Assembly: GCA_902806565.1 (NCBI GenBank)
Contig: CADCXA010000027.1
Span: 1,612,001 to 1,676,000 of the forward strand
Length of the DNA stretch: 64,000 nucleotides
Direction of reading: 5' to 3'
DNA from: Hypoxylon rubiginosum
Lineage: Eukaryota > Ascomycota > Sordariomycetes > Xylariales > Hypoxylaceae
Position 1 is the stretch's first letter, and every line of letters starts with the position of its first letter. The position numbers were made by a program, and so were the translations under genes. Positions 1 to 12,202 of this stretch are shown here, one piece after another. Below the pieces are notes generated by a model, which was given only the letters and a program-made list of their open reading frames with translations, had not been told where the DNA came from and made no database searches.

Positions 1-16
1 CTAAACACTAGGCACA

Positions 17-1615
<1,599 letters not shown>

Positions 1616-2022
1616 GAGGTGCATTGGTTCATTTCCAAACCACAGGATGGTTGATACCCTTTGATATAGGTACCGGTAGATAGGTACTTAAGATAGTTTT
1701 GATTTTAATCGATGATTTCCCACACAAACTCACGAGTCCATTTTGAAATAGAATCAGTAGGAGGAGATTCAAATCTAGAGGGTTGAGGCTCTACTTTCCA
1801 TGTGGCGTTGTAAGGAAGTTACCGTTTGCCTGGGACTTATATGGAGCCAATGCCAAGGCCTATGTCTAACCGCCCCCACATATTGCATATTTCATAAGGT
1901 ACCTCTTAATAATATCATACCTAGCATCATTGTAGCTACCTCTCAGCTTCCCGTTTTCTTTAAATCCTCACAACCCCCCTCCCCAAACCATCCGTCTTAT
2001 CACGAGAAACCCGAAGGAAATT
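1616..2022. other. intergenic region between MET17 and EMC7
   Basis: This 407-base stretch holds the 3' end of the homocysteine synthase transcript and the upstream region of the EMC7 gene. A GGTACC word occurs near 1900 and a pyrimidine-rich run near 1970-1985 precedes the EMC7 start. I see no gene or RNA in it. Confidence 0.6.
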
Positions 2023-3076
2023 ATGTATACACGACAAGCCGGCGTCCTCCTGGGGACCCTCTTCTCGTGCCTCGCCGCCACTGCCGGTGCCGCCAGCTCC
2101 TCATCCTCATCCTCACACGCACAGCCGCAGACGACGCTGACGCTCCGGATCCCGTCGACGCCGCAGCTGCCGAGCGCGCACGCGCTGCCGGCGTGGACGC
2201 ACGCGACGCTCGCGGCGCTGGGCGCGGCGCACGACGCGCCGCTGACGGCGGCCGGGGCCTTCGTGTTCCGCAACGTGACGCCCGGGTCCTACCTGGCCGA
2301 CGTGCACTGCGGCGCCTACGCCTTCGCGCCGCTGCGGGTCGATGTTGTTCTTTCGGAGACGTCCGGGAAGGAGGAGAAGGTGGTCCTGAGGGCTTGGGAG
2401 ACGTACCGCGGTAATGATTGGGAGAATAAGGGTCAGGAGGTACCCCGGAGCAGCGGCGAGGACGCCGGGTTCGCGGTGAGGGTGCTCGGGTACAAGGAGT
2501 ATTTTGTCGAGAGGGGTGGTTGTGAGTTCTTACCTTTTCCCCCTGGCCTTCCTCTTCCTTAATGATCTATGCTCCTCTACTGTTAAGAAGGGGAGAAATA
2601 AGAGAGGAGAACACGAGCATCTATAAAGCAGATGGAAGGCTAACATAATAACGTGAATACAGTCTCCGTCTTTGGTATCCTCAAGAACCCCATGATCCTC
2701 ATGGGTCTGGTGTCCATGGTCCTTTTCATCGGTCTGCCCAAGCTGATCGAGAACAGTAAGAAAACCCCGTCCCCCTCCTTCCCTTTATTTTTGATTTTTA
2801 TCTCTCCCCCTTTACATACTCAAGGATATCCGTGTTTGAATCCGCCGCTGACCAACCGATTCTACAGTGGACCCCGAGATGCGAGCCGAGTGGGAAGAGC
2901 AGCAGAAGAAGAGCCCGATGGCCAGCCTGATGGGCGGCGGTCAGCAGCCCGGCGCCAGCCCGATGGGCAACTTCGACATGGCCGCCTACATGGCCGGTCA
3001 GGGCAGCAACAAGAAGGACGAGGGCGAGCCTACCAGTAGCAACAATGGAGGCGGCAAGAAGAACGGGAAGAGATAG
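2023..3076 (+). CDS. EMC7: ER membrane protein complex subunit 7 (EMC7/Sop4-like)
   Basis: EMC7 is a lumenal/membrane subunit of the ER membrane complex, which inserts tail-anchored and polytopic proteins. Three exons (2023-2521, 2663-2755, 2868-3076) give 266 residues. The N-terminus is a signal peptide (hydrophobic core LLGTLFSCLAATAGA), followed by a Ser run and a beta-sandwich carbohydrate-binding-like domain (DUF2012) with the typical segment FVFRNVTPGSYLADVHC. Exon 2 encodes a transmembrane segment after FSVFGILKNPM. Exon 3 opens with MDPEMRAEWEEQQKKSPM, a family hallmark. The cytosolic tail is Gly/Asn/Lys-rich. The first exon is strongly GC-rich compared with the flanks. It converges on the WW-protein gene downstream. 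Confidence 0.9.
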
Positions 3077-3579
3077 GCCAACATGACAATACCCTAAAGG
3101 GGGGTTTGGAGATATCTAGAAGATGGATTACACTGGGAATTAGATCCAAGCTTCGGCACCGTTTCTCACCCGAAGAGCATCGTCGTAGCCGCACGTAAAA
3201 CATTGTATATGAGGATCCGTTTGAATGAATCGGAATGCAAGAGCTGTATTGCAGAGTCTAGTAGTGCACTTATACCTATGTACCCATCCCGAAAGAAGAA
3301 AAACCCCCTTTCACCAGTAGTTCCATCGTCTCGGTTTTCAACTCTCAACTCTCCTGTTTCGGATGCGCGTTCATTCATGATCAATGCATGCCTGGGATCG
3401 ACGTCTCATTCTAAGCCAGCAGCAGCTAATACCCGACCCCTTTCCCCCTTCCCCCTTTAAATCACAAAGTACCTTCCTTCCTGACTCGTATGCAGAGTGA
3501 AGACGAAAAATTAAAAAAAAAAAGTCATCGCAAAACGCATCTTCTGAAGCGGTCCTTTTTCTCTCCCTTTTTCTTTCTC
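3077..3579. other. convergent intergenic region, EMC7 and WW protein 3' ends
   Basis: About 500 bases separate the two stop codons. The region should contain both 3' UTRs and polyadenylation sites. An A-rich run lies at about 3519-3531. I see no gene here; short open frames on both strands have no recognisable content. Confidence 0.6.
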
Positions 3580-4603
3580 TTAGAAATCACCGCCGCCGAA
3601 ATCATCACCGCCACCGCCACCGTCGTTGCCGTCGTCGTATCCGTCCTGGTACGCCTCCTGCTGGTTATCGTCGATGGCATCCGCGATCAGCGCGCCACCA
3701 ATCAAACCAGCGCCCAGACCCAGCGCCGCGCCCCCGGCCGCGCCCATGCCGCCGCTGGATTTCTTACCCTGCTGCTGGTACCCGCCGCCGTACCCGCCTT
3801 GCTGGTATCCGCCGCCGTATCCACCACCGCCGCCGCCGTACCCGCCACCGTACTGGCCGGGAGGAGCACCGTAGCCGCCGTACTGCTGCTGGGGCGGGGG
3901 GCTGCTGTAGTAGCCCTGCTGCGGAGGTTGGCTGCCGTAGCCGCCGTATTGCTGCTGGGGGGCGCCGCCGTACTGCTGCTGGCCGGGGTACCCGCCGCCG
4001 CCGCTCGAGCCGTACTTGTTCTTGCTGCCGAAGAACTTGCCCAGCAGGCCCTTGGCCTTGTCGGCGGGCGTGCCGCTGCCGCCCGCGCGCTGCTGGTCCG
4101 GGTACGGCGAGTAGCCCTGCGGCGGGGCGGGGGAGCCGCCGTACGAAGCCGCCGCGCCACCGCCCGGGGTGCGGGCGCGCGCGTTCTCTTCCTCCTGCAG
4201 CTGTCTTGCCAAACGGGCGTCCGCGTCCTCGTCGTTAGCGTACGAGCTCGCCGCGCCGGGCTTCGTCGACTCGTTGATGAAGGGGTTCTTGGAATCCGTA
4301 GGCGTGGGACCGGAGCCCGGGGAGTAGCCCGGCGGCGGGCCGGCGGGGGCGCCGCCGTTGAAGGCGTTAGGGTCTACGGCCGGCTCGGTGGGCTTGTCCC
4401 ATTGCGACTTCTTGGTAAATGTGTTGACGTAGAACCTGTGATGATGACGATGTTAGTTAGAATGGAGGGCTGACGTGAAGTATTATTGAGGAAGGAGTAG
4501 TTCGAAAGGCTTACCATTCGTGGTACTGGTCGTTCCAACGGGCAACCCAGCCTTCGGGTACCCTAGGAGGAGGGGGACCCGTGGGTGGAACGAAATCCGC
4601 CAT
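3580..4603 (-). CDS. WW-domain, Gly/Tyr/Gln-rich protein (Wwm1-like)
   Basis: Two exons, 4603-4515 and 4435-3580, join within the WW domain and give 314 residues. The WW domain spans about residues 17-48, with the signature tryptophans at W19 and W42 and the central EWFYVN segment. WW domains bind proline-rich peptides. After it come a proline-rich linker, a short helical part (about residues 135-145, LARQLQEEE), and a long tract of GGY and PQQQYGG repeats. Near the C-terminus is a Gly/Ala-rich zipper (GAALGLGAGLIGGALIADA), then an Asp/Gly tail ending GGGDF. The order WW domain, linker, GGY tract, glycine zipper matches fungal relatives of yeast Wwm1, reported as a metacaspase interactor. The orthology is inferred from architecture. 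The long GC-rich open frames on the opposite strand are shadows. Confidence 0.82.
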
Positions 4604-6611
4604 GCGTATGGAATTGATTTGGCTGGCGATTGGTGTTTGATGTGATGTTGTCTATGTAGATAATAGACAATAGACACCTAGAGTATGTAGGTAAGGTGGC
4701 AGAAAGTGGTCTGCTAGACTGTACTGATTTATATACGAAGCGGGGGGTTTCTCTTATGCTAACTCCGGTTTTGGTTTCGTAGAAGGATTATTTTAGGTGG
4801 TGAGTGAGTAGTAAGTTGGGAGTTGAGGAAATAAAAAATCAAATTGAATTGGATTCTTCTACATGTACATGTAAGTATGCAGGAACCTTTGTTCACATTA
4901 CACGAATAAATACACAATATACACGTACAGGCTAACGTGGGAGGGTGGCCACTGCTTGTTCCTCTATCCGTCTGTCTGTTCACAATGCGATTCTAGATTC
5001 TGCTGTGGATGGTGGATGATTCAATGATGCCTCACTGTTTGTATGTACCTACCAGCCTACTCGCATACGTAAAGCGCTTTAGGAGGTACCTGGTGCACTG
5101 CCCCCCCTATCTATGCAGTTTCGGTATCTTTTCACCCCGATGGTCCTTATTTGGTCACGCCTGGGTAGTGCTTCGTATCCTCTAGGTACTCAAGCCGCTA
5201 AGTCGTCAGCTTGTAAGAACTCTCGTTACAAAAAGTGACTCGCAACACTTTTGCCCCCCCTTTTTGCCCCTCCACCCTCCACCCTCCACCCTCCACCCTC
5301 CACCCCTCCTCCTGCTGGAAACCAACCCGCTAATCCCTCTCGGCCAATAGACACACGTCTCGAACGTGGCTGAGCACCTCTACTACTATGTACTGTCTTA
5401 GGCGGGAGGCAGCACGACATAAGACTTGACTGTAAAGCTCGGAAGACGTGACAGGTCGCTTACGAATCCCCAGCTTCTGAGCCACCCTATAGAATATGCC
5501 AGACCCTTGATATCTTGATAGCCCACGAAGTTGATATGTGAGAAGTGTCTATTAATGGCTCAGGTGGCGCACAGCTCATTCATTACATATGTATTACATA
5601 CTGCACGCTCCAAATCCATTGGCACCTACATGAAACCCAGGTTGTTACCCTGTGCCATGTGAGTTGAGTGTAAGCGGGATATTGTGATGCAGCTGAGCTG
5701 TCAGTTTGGGCTTCGGCTAAGAATAGGCACAGTTGCTATTCCATAGGCGTAGCCTCTTGTTAACTACATACCGCTTGTTTCAAGGCCGGGCAGCCATATT
5801 AACTGTTTAGACATCTTTGACTCCGGTTGCGACCCTTCTGACTCAAAATCTCTCCCAGCGTGGTATTCTGCAGCGAGGCTCAGGCAGCGTCAGCCGTTGA
5901 TGGTAAATGGAATATGAAGGCTCGTATCGGAGTTTGTCCGAATCAGCGTTTCGATATGCAATGCGCGAATAACGACTACGCTCGTCCTTACGTTGAAGCA
6001 GCCTAACACCTGGGTTTGCTCCAACAATCTTAAAAGGAAGTCATATCACTAGAAATTATTGGTTTAGATCATCTTCTAATGAGATGTGAGGCTCGGTCGC
6101 CTTGTACGGGGAACTTTACGGGAGAACTAGATGGATTTAGTATTGAACGAGGAATATTTTAGACTGAGATGCCCACTCCCCGTTGGTTTATAGATACGAT
6201 ATGAATCATGTGAGTAGTAATAGGGTTATCAGTGAGAATAAGCAGCAGCAGTATAACCCATATCTAGTAAAATGTTCGGCAAGCTCGCCGCATCCAAGCC
6301 ATATATGAACGAGTCCTAGCAATAAAAGAGAACGTTGAATTTGCGGTCACCCCTATTGCCTAAAATTCACAACGAGATATCATATCAAAAGCTACGCGAG
6401 GACTCGACTAGAAACAATACACTGTTGGGTCAACAGAAAAAAAACAGAAGCTTCAATAGTCGAGCCTATTCTAACATGTCCAATCTCAAGACTCCTTATT
6501 CTTTATCCACCACCAAGTCTCTGGCGGCCTTACTAGACGCCAACGCTTGGGGATAAAAAAAACCATCCGAAAAGTGCAATGCATAATAATCAAGTACCTA
6601 AAGTAATGCGG
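4604..6611. other. 2 kb intergenic region
   Basis: This region lies upstream of the WW gene and downstream of the Pns1-like gene, both on the minus strand. It holds the (CCACCCT)n minisatellite at 5272-5305 and otherwise mixed AT-rich sequence. The open frames present, such as 6335-6556, are short and lack family motifs. I see no gene. Confidence 0.5.
5272..5305. repeat. minisatellite, unit CCACCCT, about 4.9 copies
   Basis: Four perfect tandem copies of the 7-mer occupy 5272-5299, followed by a fifth that breaks at its last base. The strand is pure pyrimidine apart from the A. It lies in intergenic sequence about 670 bases upstream of the WW gene start. Confidence 0.9.
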
Positions 6612-8956
6612 TCAAACCATGTCCCTCTCGTCGTACCGTCTCTCCTCGAACAGCCTCGCGGCCTCGATGCAGTAAGTAGCGCGCTCGCTGCCCAGCCTCC
6701 TCTCGCTGGCGTAGCAGATGAGAACCCCGTCGAGGATGCCCGATAGAATGCCTTCCATCGCCCCCAACACGCCCCAACCGATCATGCTAGCCACCATACC
6801 CACAACATACGCGTAGGCGCTTCCCCTGATTCCTCCTACGCTGTCTGGGACTTGAATCTGCAGCTGCCGTGCAGTCATAACCCACGCCGCAAACCCTAGT
6901 GCAGTCGACATGACGAACCGTGCTGCATGAAGGAGCATCTTCGCCATCCGGTAGGGCATTAGTGACGTTGTTGATTGCCCACGCCGAGAGAACGCACTGG
7001 GCGTAAGAGTGGTCGTTGGCCCAGTGGCAAGGAACTGAATCCTACTTAATTGCGATGCCGACTCCATCAAAGGTAGCGAGTGAATCGATGCGTAAGTCAA
7101 TGCTAAGGGGTTAGTCAGGACGGACACCGGGCGAGGGGCCAGTCGCCATCCTATGAACTCAAAGATACTCGAGATACGGCGCGGCAAGATCAGAATAGGG
7201 ACCCGGACAGCCAGTGATAGAAGGGTAGAGGCACAGATGGTGCCGAATACCGTAGTCGTGGAATGTCCTAAAGCCCCCTTGACGACCGTGTTGGATGAGG
7301 TGGATGCCTGGCTGTTGCGGAAGAAATACCAGTTTGAAACGGTACCGCCTGTGGTAGCGCGTACGACTCCGCTCATGACAGAAAGAGTCCAAACGTACAT
7401 GAGGAAGAAAAAAACCGCAAGCCACCAAGTCGCAGTACCGATGACGAAGGCTGATAACGACTTGGAGAAGTATCCCCCGAGGAAGATCCTGGTGAACATC
7501 CATAACCATACCCACGTCCATCCGACGACGAAGGCCAACGATCCGAGCCCGAGAAGCACCAATGCCGGATTCGCAGCAAGGATTCGGCTCGAGAAGTCCA
7601 GTATATCAATGGCTTTCTGTATCTCGTGGCGTCCCTTGTATAGCAACCACACCCAGACGATTGCGCAAACCCCCGGGATGATGGCCGCATACCGCATAAC
7701 CACATCCTGCAGTCGAGATCCATGATCCGGCCCCTGGAAACTGGAAATCATGGGATATAATGAAAAGGAGAATAGAACAATCGGAACACCTAGTAGGATG
7801 ATTAGAGCTAAGGGCTGGACAAAAGACCTTAACGCCGCCATCCAAACTAGGGCAACGATGATCGAGACCACGGTATCCACGGCTAGGAGGTAGAAGGAAG
7901 AATGAAGGGTGGTATAGATGGTGTCGCCAATCTTCCTGTTCGGTATAGAGGTATGCAACCATACGAGTACGAAGGTGGCGATGAGAGATGCAAAAGCTAT
8001 GAGATATATCCAGGCGAAGAATTGATCGTGCACGAAGATCTCGCCATACATCCTAACAGGCGCTGGCGCAGGTATTTCGGCTCGTTCTTCTTCTTCTTCT
8101 TCCTCCTCTTCCTCGGCTATGGCCTGACGCATTAAACGTTGATCGTGCTCCAAATTTGAGCCCCTTCTGCCAGCTACGCCCTTCGGACTACCTGATGGAG
8201 ACTTGAACTGCTGGAAGGAGGGCGGTACCGGGTCTACAGGGGTCTCCTGTAACAGATCATCGGGCACCTGGTTGTCTAATACTGTTGACTCTAAACCAAT
8301 ATCGACCATCTTCCCGCTGTCGTCGCTATCGGAGTTCTGTCGCTTGTTCTGGTGGCTGCCTGGACCATCCGGCTCTTTGGCCGAACTATCCCGCTTGGAA
8401 TGCCTATCCTTAAAGCTCGATTCTCCGTTCCAACTACTCTTGATGCCACCTACCGGGCGAGTGCTCGAGTATAGGTTTCCATACGAGCCGCTGTCGTTGT
8501 GCTCAGACGAGGCACGAAGATCGTCGTTCTCCGAAGCCGAGCTTTCCTCCAGCCGGCTCGAGACGAAGACCCGGCGCGATCGCTGCAAGGCTCGGAGGTC
8601 TGCGGCTTCCCTCGCATCGTCCTCGTCTTCGTCCTCTCGATACTCGTTTAGGGCGCTGTGGAAGAGCGGGGCATCCGAGGTAGTATTGTATCGTGAGAAG
8701 CCTCCGAAGCGCGAATTCGAGGGCTGATAAGGGTTCCCGAGCCGGGTTTGGTACGAGGATCGGGCGGGATGCCTGGAGAACCGTGTCGTGGTCCCTTGCG
8801 ATTGTCGGTTCGTGCTCTCATTGTTATCCGGTTGGCCAAAGTTGGATAGCCGGGACTGCGACTGGGCTAGGAACCTAGAAGCATCTTTGCAGCCCGACGT
8901 CAGACCCATGGTGGTGCGGCAATAGATAGATGGTCAAACTTACATTCAGAGAACAT
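6612..8956 (-). CDS. PNS1: Pns1/CTL choline-transporter-like membrane protein
   Basis: This is a polytopic plasma-membrane protein of the CTL/Pns1 family (Choline_transpo fold). The substrate is unsettled in fungi, since yeast Pns1 is not a proven choline carrier. Exon 1 is only 13 nt (8956-8944) and exon 2 runs 8884-6612, giving 761 residues. The joined N-terminus reads MFSEYASRFLAQSQ. An apparent ATG at 8909 lies in the intron and gives a false start. Residues 1 to about 280 are hydrophilic, Ser/Arg/Asp-rich, with an acidic Glu run just before the first membrane span. About ten hydrophobic segments follow. The C-terminal part carries family-typical segments such as DGVLICYASERR and CIEAARLFEERR. 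The long disordered N-terminus is probably cytosolic. Confidence 0.85.
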
Positions 8957-10636
8957 GTTTGATCGTGCAGGAGGAGGAAGACTCCGGCAGGTTCGGAAAA
9001 GGGGGTAGGCAGGTCAGGCAGATTTAGGCAGGAGTCGTAGAGGTCAAATCAATGGGCGGTGACGATAGCAACGGTGATGCAAACGATACGACGGCTGAAT
9101 GCTAATGGCGGAACTGCTAAGAAAGCCTGGGGACGTGCCCGCCAATAAGAAGAAAGGGTAGTGTAAAAACGTCGGACCTTGAAGATTCTTTCAATGGGGA
9201 TACGGTGAGGAAGAAGGATACGTTTAAAATAAACTAATAAGTCAAGTCAAGACTGTTGCACCGACAACAGCGTCGTGGGTTGTGAGTTGTTGGATGGGAA
9301 GAATTGGGGGATGACACACTGGGACTGCTCACATGCAGGCGTCCAATGTTCATAGCAGCTCAGCGATCAGAGCGATGTAGGTGCCCACTGCCCAGGCGTA
9401 TGTACAAGGGAGCTTTGGCTTACCCGGACGTAGGCCCGCAGCCCGCTGGAGTGTTTACGGAAGCGGTAAAAGTGGGAGTTGTTAGTGGGCGTTAGTGGGG
9501 ACTGGTGAGCCTAACCAGTGCCGCAAACTTTGACCAATATAAGACCCTGCGCCCTGCAGTTCCCAGCCCAGCCCAGCCAGCCATTTATTGACTCAAAGCA
9601 GTTTATCGACGATAAGATATAGGGTTTATTATCCACCCGTACTACATACATACCTACCAGACCTACGTAGTGGCATAGCTGCCTGCACCTGCACTTACAT
9701 CCACTCATATATCCACTCCGTCCATACCGACATGTGAAGATACCTCCATATATACATCCTAGTCTTAGGCCTACTATGCATCAGGTCTATAATATCATGT
9801 ATAAGTCTCATTTTAAAGGATCAACGATATGAGAAGAGTGAAAAATAAGAGTCATTAACTCATTGGGCTGATAATGACCTCTTAAGGACTGCGAACCCGC
9901 TTGTCTAACACAGTCACGAGCCTTTCATAGTACAACAAGTGTCTGACCGGTGAGGTCATTCACTCTAAATCAGGCGCTATCGGCGCTGCCAGCTGCTCCA
10001 AGCACCGAGGCAAAAAGCCCCATCTTTTGCTTGAATACATCCCTGGGGGGCAGGCCAACATTAGAGTCCATACAAGCTTCATGTACCTAGGCCCCATGTA
10101 ATTGTACCTGAGCTATTGCCTATTATTGATAAAGTTAGGCCTTTCGACCCGCAGCCCAGAACGCTTGTAGACGGTTAGGCGGCTTTAAAGATTTAGCGAC
10201 ATCATCGAGAGAAACGTCCCGTCTTCTGAGATCTGGAACTTAATTTAGATAGTATTCATTCTTCATCACACACACCAACTCCGCATAGCTTCTGAGCCTT
10301 CTTTGTTCCCACGCCGTGGCCTCTAAAGATAGCTAGCTATTGTTTCCAACAACTAGTTCTCTTGCGTCTCTCTCTTTCCATTCTACTCTTGTCTGGCACG
10401 TGTATAGCCTTTGCGCTTCTATCTTGCGAGCTGACTTTTGGTTGGAGATCACCAGAGCTTTCTTCTGGGGCTTGTTACCTCTCGCAGCAGAATATATCAG
10501 ACTTACCGCGAGGCCACGCTCTCTTGCACGACTCAGGGTCCCTGTGATCGATTCCTCCTTTGATCTTCTCGTCTCCCACCCCCTTTTCTAGACCACCGTA
10601 TACTCCTCCCACCCTCCCCCTTCCGAGATTCCTCAA
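8957..10636. other. 1.7 kb intergenic region between divergent Pns1-like and Rab genes
   Basis: The two flanking genes are divergently transcribed, so this region contains both promoters. Pyrimidine-rich sequence at about 10560-10625 just upstream of the Rab start is typical of a fungal 5' leader. No open frame with recognisable content, tRNA or repeat array was seen. Confidence 0.5.
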
Positions 10637-11574
10637 ATGTCTTCCCCGCCCTGGGACTACATCGCCAAGCTCGTGTGCATCGGGGATTCGGGATGCGGTA
10701 AGTCGTCGCTCACCATCCGGCTGTGCGAGGGCCGCTTCAGCCCCCAGCACGACGTGACCATCGGCGTGGAGTTCGGGTCGCGCATAGTGCCCGTCGGCCC
10801 TCCGCACTCCAAGCCGGCGGCGGCGGCGGCATCGTCCGCGTCCGAGGGCGGCGGCCTCCCCGAACCCCCGCGCGTCGTCTCCAACGCGCCGCAGAAGCAC
10901 ATGAAACTCTCGCTATGGGATACGGCAGGCCAAGAAACGGTGTGTCCCCCCCCCCCCCCCCCCCCTTAACATTCATCCGAACCCCCTGAACTCAACCCAA
11001 CTCAAACTCGGGAGCAAGTTTAGGGAAAAACTCTTAAAAGCAGCTTTTATTTTTGTCAGTAGTAGGAAGACTATATAACTGACCCGTTCCTTGTGCCCGT
11101 ATCTAGTACAAATCCGTAACGCGGTCCTACTTCCGCGGCGCCTCGGGGGCGCTGCTCGTCTTCGACATAACCCGGAAGGCCACCTTCAGCCACGTGACGG
11201 ACTGGCTGAACGACCTGCGCGCCATCGCCGACCCGGACATCGTCGTGATCCTCGTCGGCAACAAGCTGGACCAGACCCAGTCCGGCGACGACGACGCCGC
11301 CCCGAATAATAAGCGCGAGGTCACCCGCCAGGAAGCCGAGGACTGGGCCCGGCGGAACGGCGTCCTGCAGTACGTCGAGACGTCCGCGAAGTCGGGCGAG
11401 AACGTCGAGGAGGCCTTTATGAGAGTCGCCGAGCGCATCTTCGAAAATATCAACGCCGGGAAATACGACCTGAACGACCGCCGGTCGGGCGTCAAAGGGC
11501 CCGGGCCCGGCGGTGCGAAACAGGTCAAGCTGGCTACGGATACCAATAAAGGGGCCGCGGGTGGTTGCTGTTGA
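10637..11574 (+). CDS. ypt4: Rab GTPase of the Rab4/Ypt4 (Rab2/4/14) group
   Basis: This is a membrane-traffic small GTPase, probably of the endosomal recycling class. Two exons (10637-10939, 11107-11574) give 256 residues, longer than the usual 200-215. Visible motifs are the P-loop GDSGCGKSS (about 16-24), switch I TIGVEFGS, DTAGQET (95-101), NKLD, and SAKSGENVEEAF. The C-terminus ends GGCC for double geranylgeranylation. SYFRGASGALLVFDIT and the SAKSGENVEEAF region resemble Rab4/Rab14. Between VEFGSRIVPV and KLSLWDTAG there is an insertion of about 30 residues rich in Ala/Pro/Ser (about 55-87). The only intron, 167 nt, begins GTGTGT and runs straight into a C20 tract. Assignment to Ypt4 within the Rab2/4/14 group is my judgement. 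Confidence 0.9.
10946..10965 (+). repeat. C20 homopolymer inside the Rab intron
   Basis: Twenty consecutive C residues begin six bases after the 5' splice site. On the template strand this is a G20 run. Its exact length may be uncertain because such runs are error-prone in sequencing. Confidence 0.9.
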
Positions 11575-12202
11575 AGCTAAGCTGGTGTATATTGTTTGTT
11601 CGAGTTGGGTGAGATTGGATCAGGGTTGTGCCATACCCCTTGGAATCATCAGATGAGAGAACATAAAGTCGAGATTGACTAGAGAGAACGGGACTCAGTT
11701 CTGCGCTGTACTGTACATACACACTGGAAGCATCGCATACGCATTCGATGATACCCTACGTAATAATGTCTACTTTCAACATTTCAAAAGCGATTAAAAA
11801 CTTGCATATTCATATATCTTGTCACGAAGTGCATTGTTTCATTATGGACGTTGTGACTGTTCGTTTTATAGTGAGCGCGCGAGGTTGTCAACGGAAAAAG
11901 AAAAGGGTTTGGCGTCTTATTAGAAAGTGGTATACTACTGATGAGTCTCCTCTCTTTTTTTGTAATTCCCAATATGCCTCATCCACGTTACCGCCCGTGA
12001 ACTCCACTCTCTGTTTGTTTCCATTCCGTGCAAGTTTTCCCTTTCATATCGTTACATAAAAACATCGGAGAAGATAGGGGAGATCGATTTGGCTATCGTA
12101 GCCAACTGGACCGGATGGCCCTACTCTATGCGAGTAACACAAACGAACAACCTAGCCTAAGCTCAGCTTTGTCTCTTGGTTACCCTAGGCCCGACTACGC
12201 CT
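11575..12202. other. convergent intergenic region, Rab and PMT2 3' ends
   Basis: Both flanking genes end here, and the sequence is AT-rich with several possible polyadenylation signals. I see no gene, RNA or repeat array in these 628 bases. Confidence 0.5.

Noticed and set aside
3490..4473. A 327-codon open frame on the plus strand opposite the WW gene
   Set aside because: It is Ala/Arg/Val/Leu-rich, has no domain, and exists because the GGY repeats on the other strand are GC-rich. The minus-strand WW domain and splice sites give a coherent gene.
7153..7725. A 190-codon plus-strand frame opposite the Pns1-like gene
   Set aside because: It lies in the membrane-span part of the real gene and has no recognisable domain or upstream context.
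8885..8909. ATG at 8909 as the start of the Pns1-like protein
   Set aside because: It lies in an intron with a good GTAAGT donor and AAAG acceptor. The spliced start MFSEYASRF fits the family.
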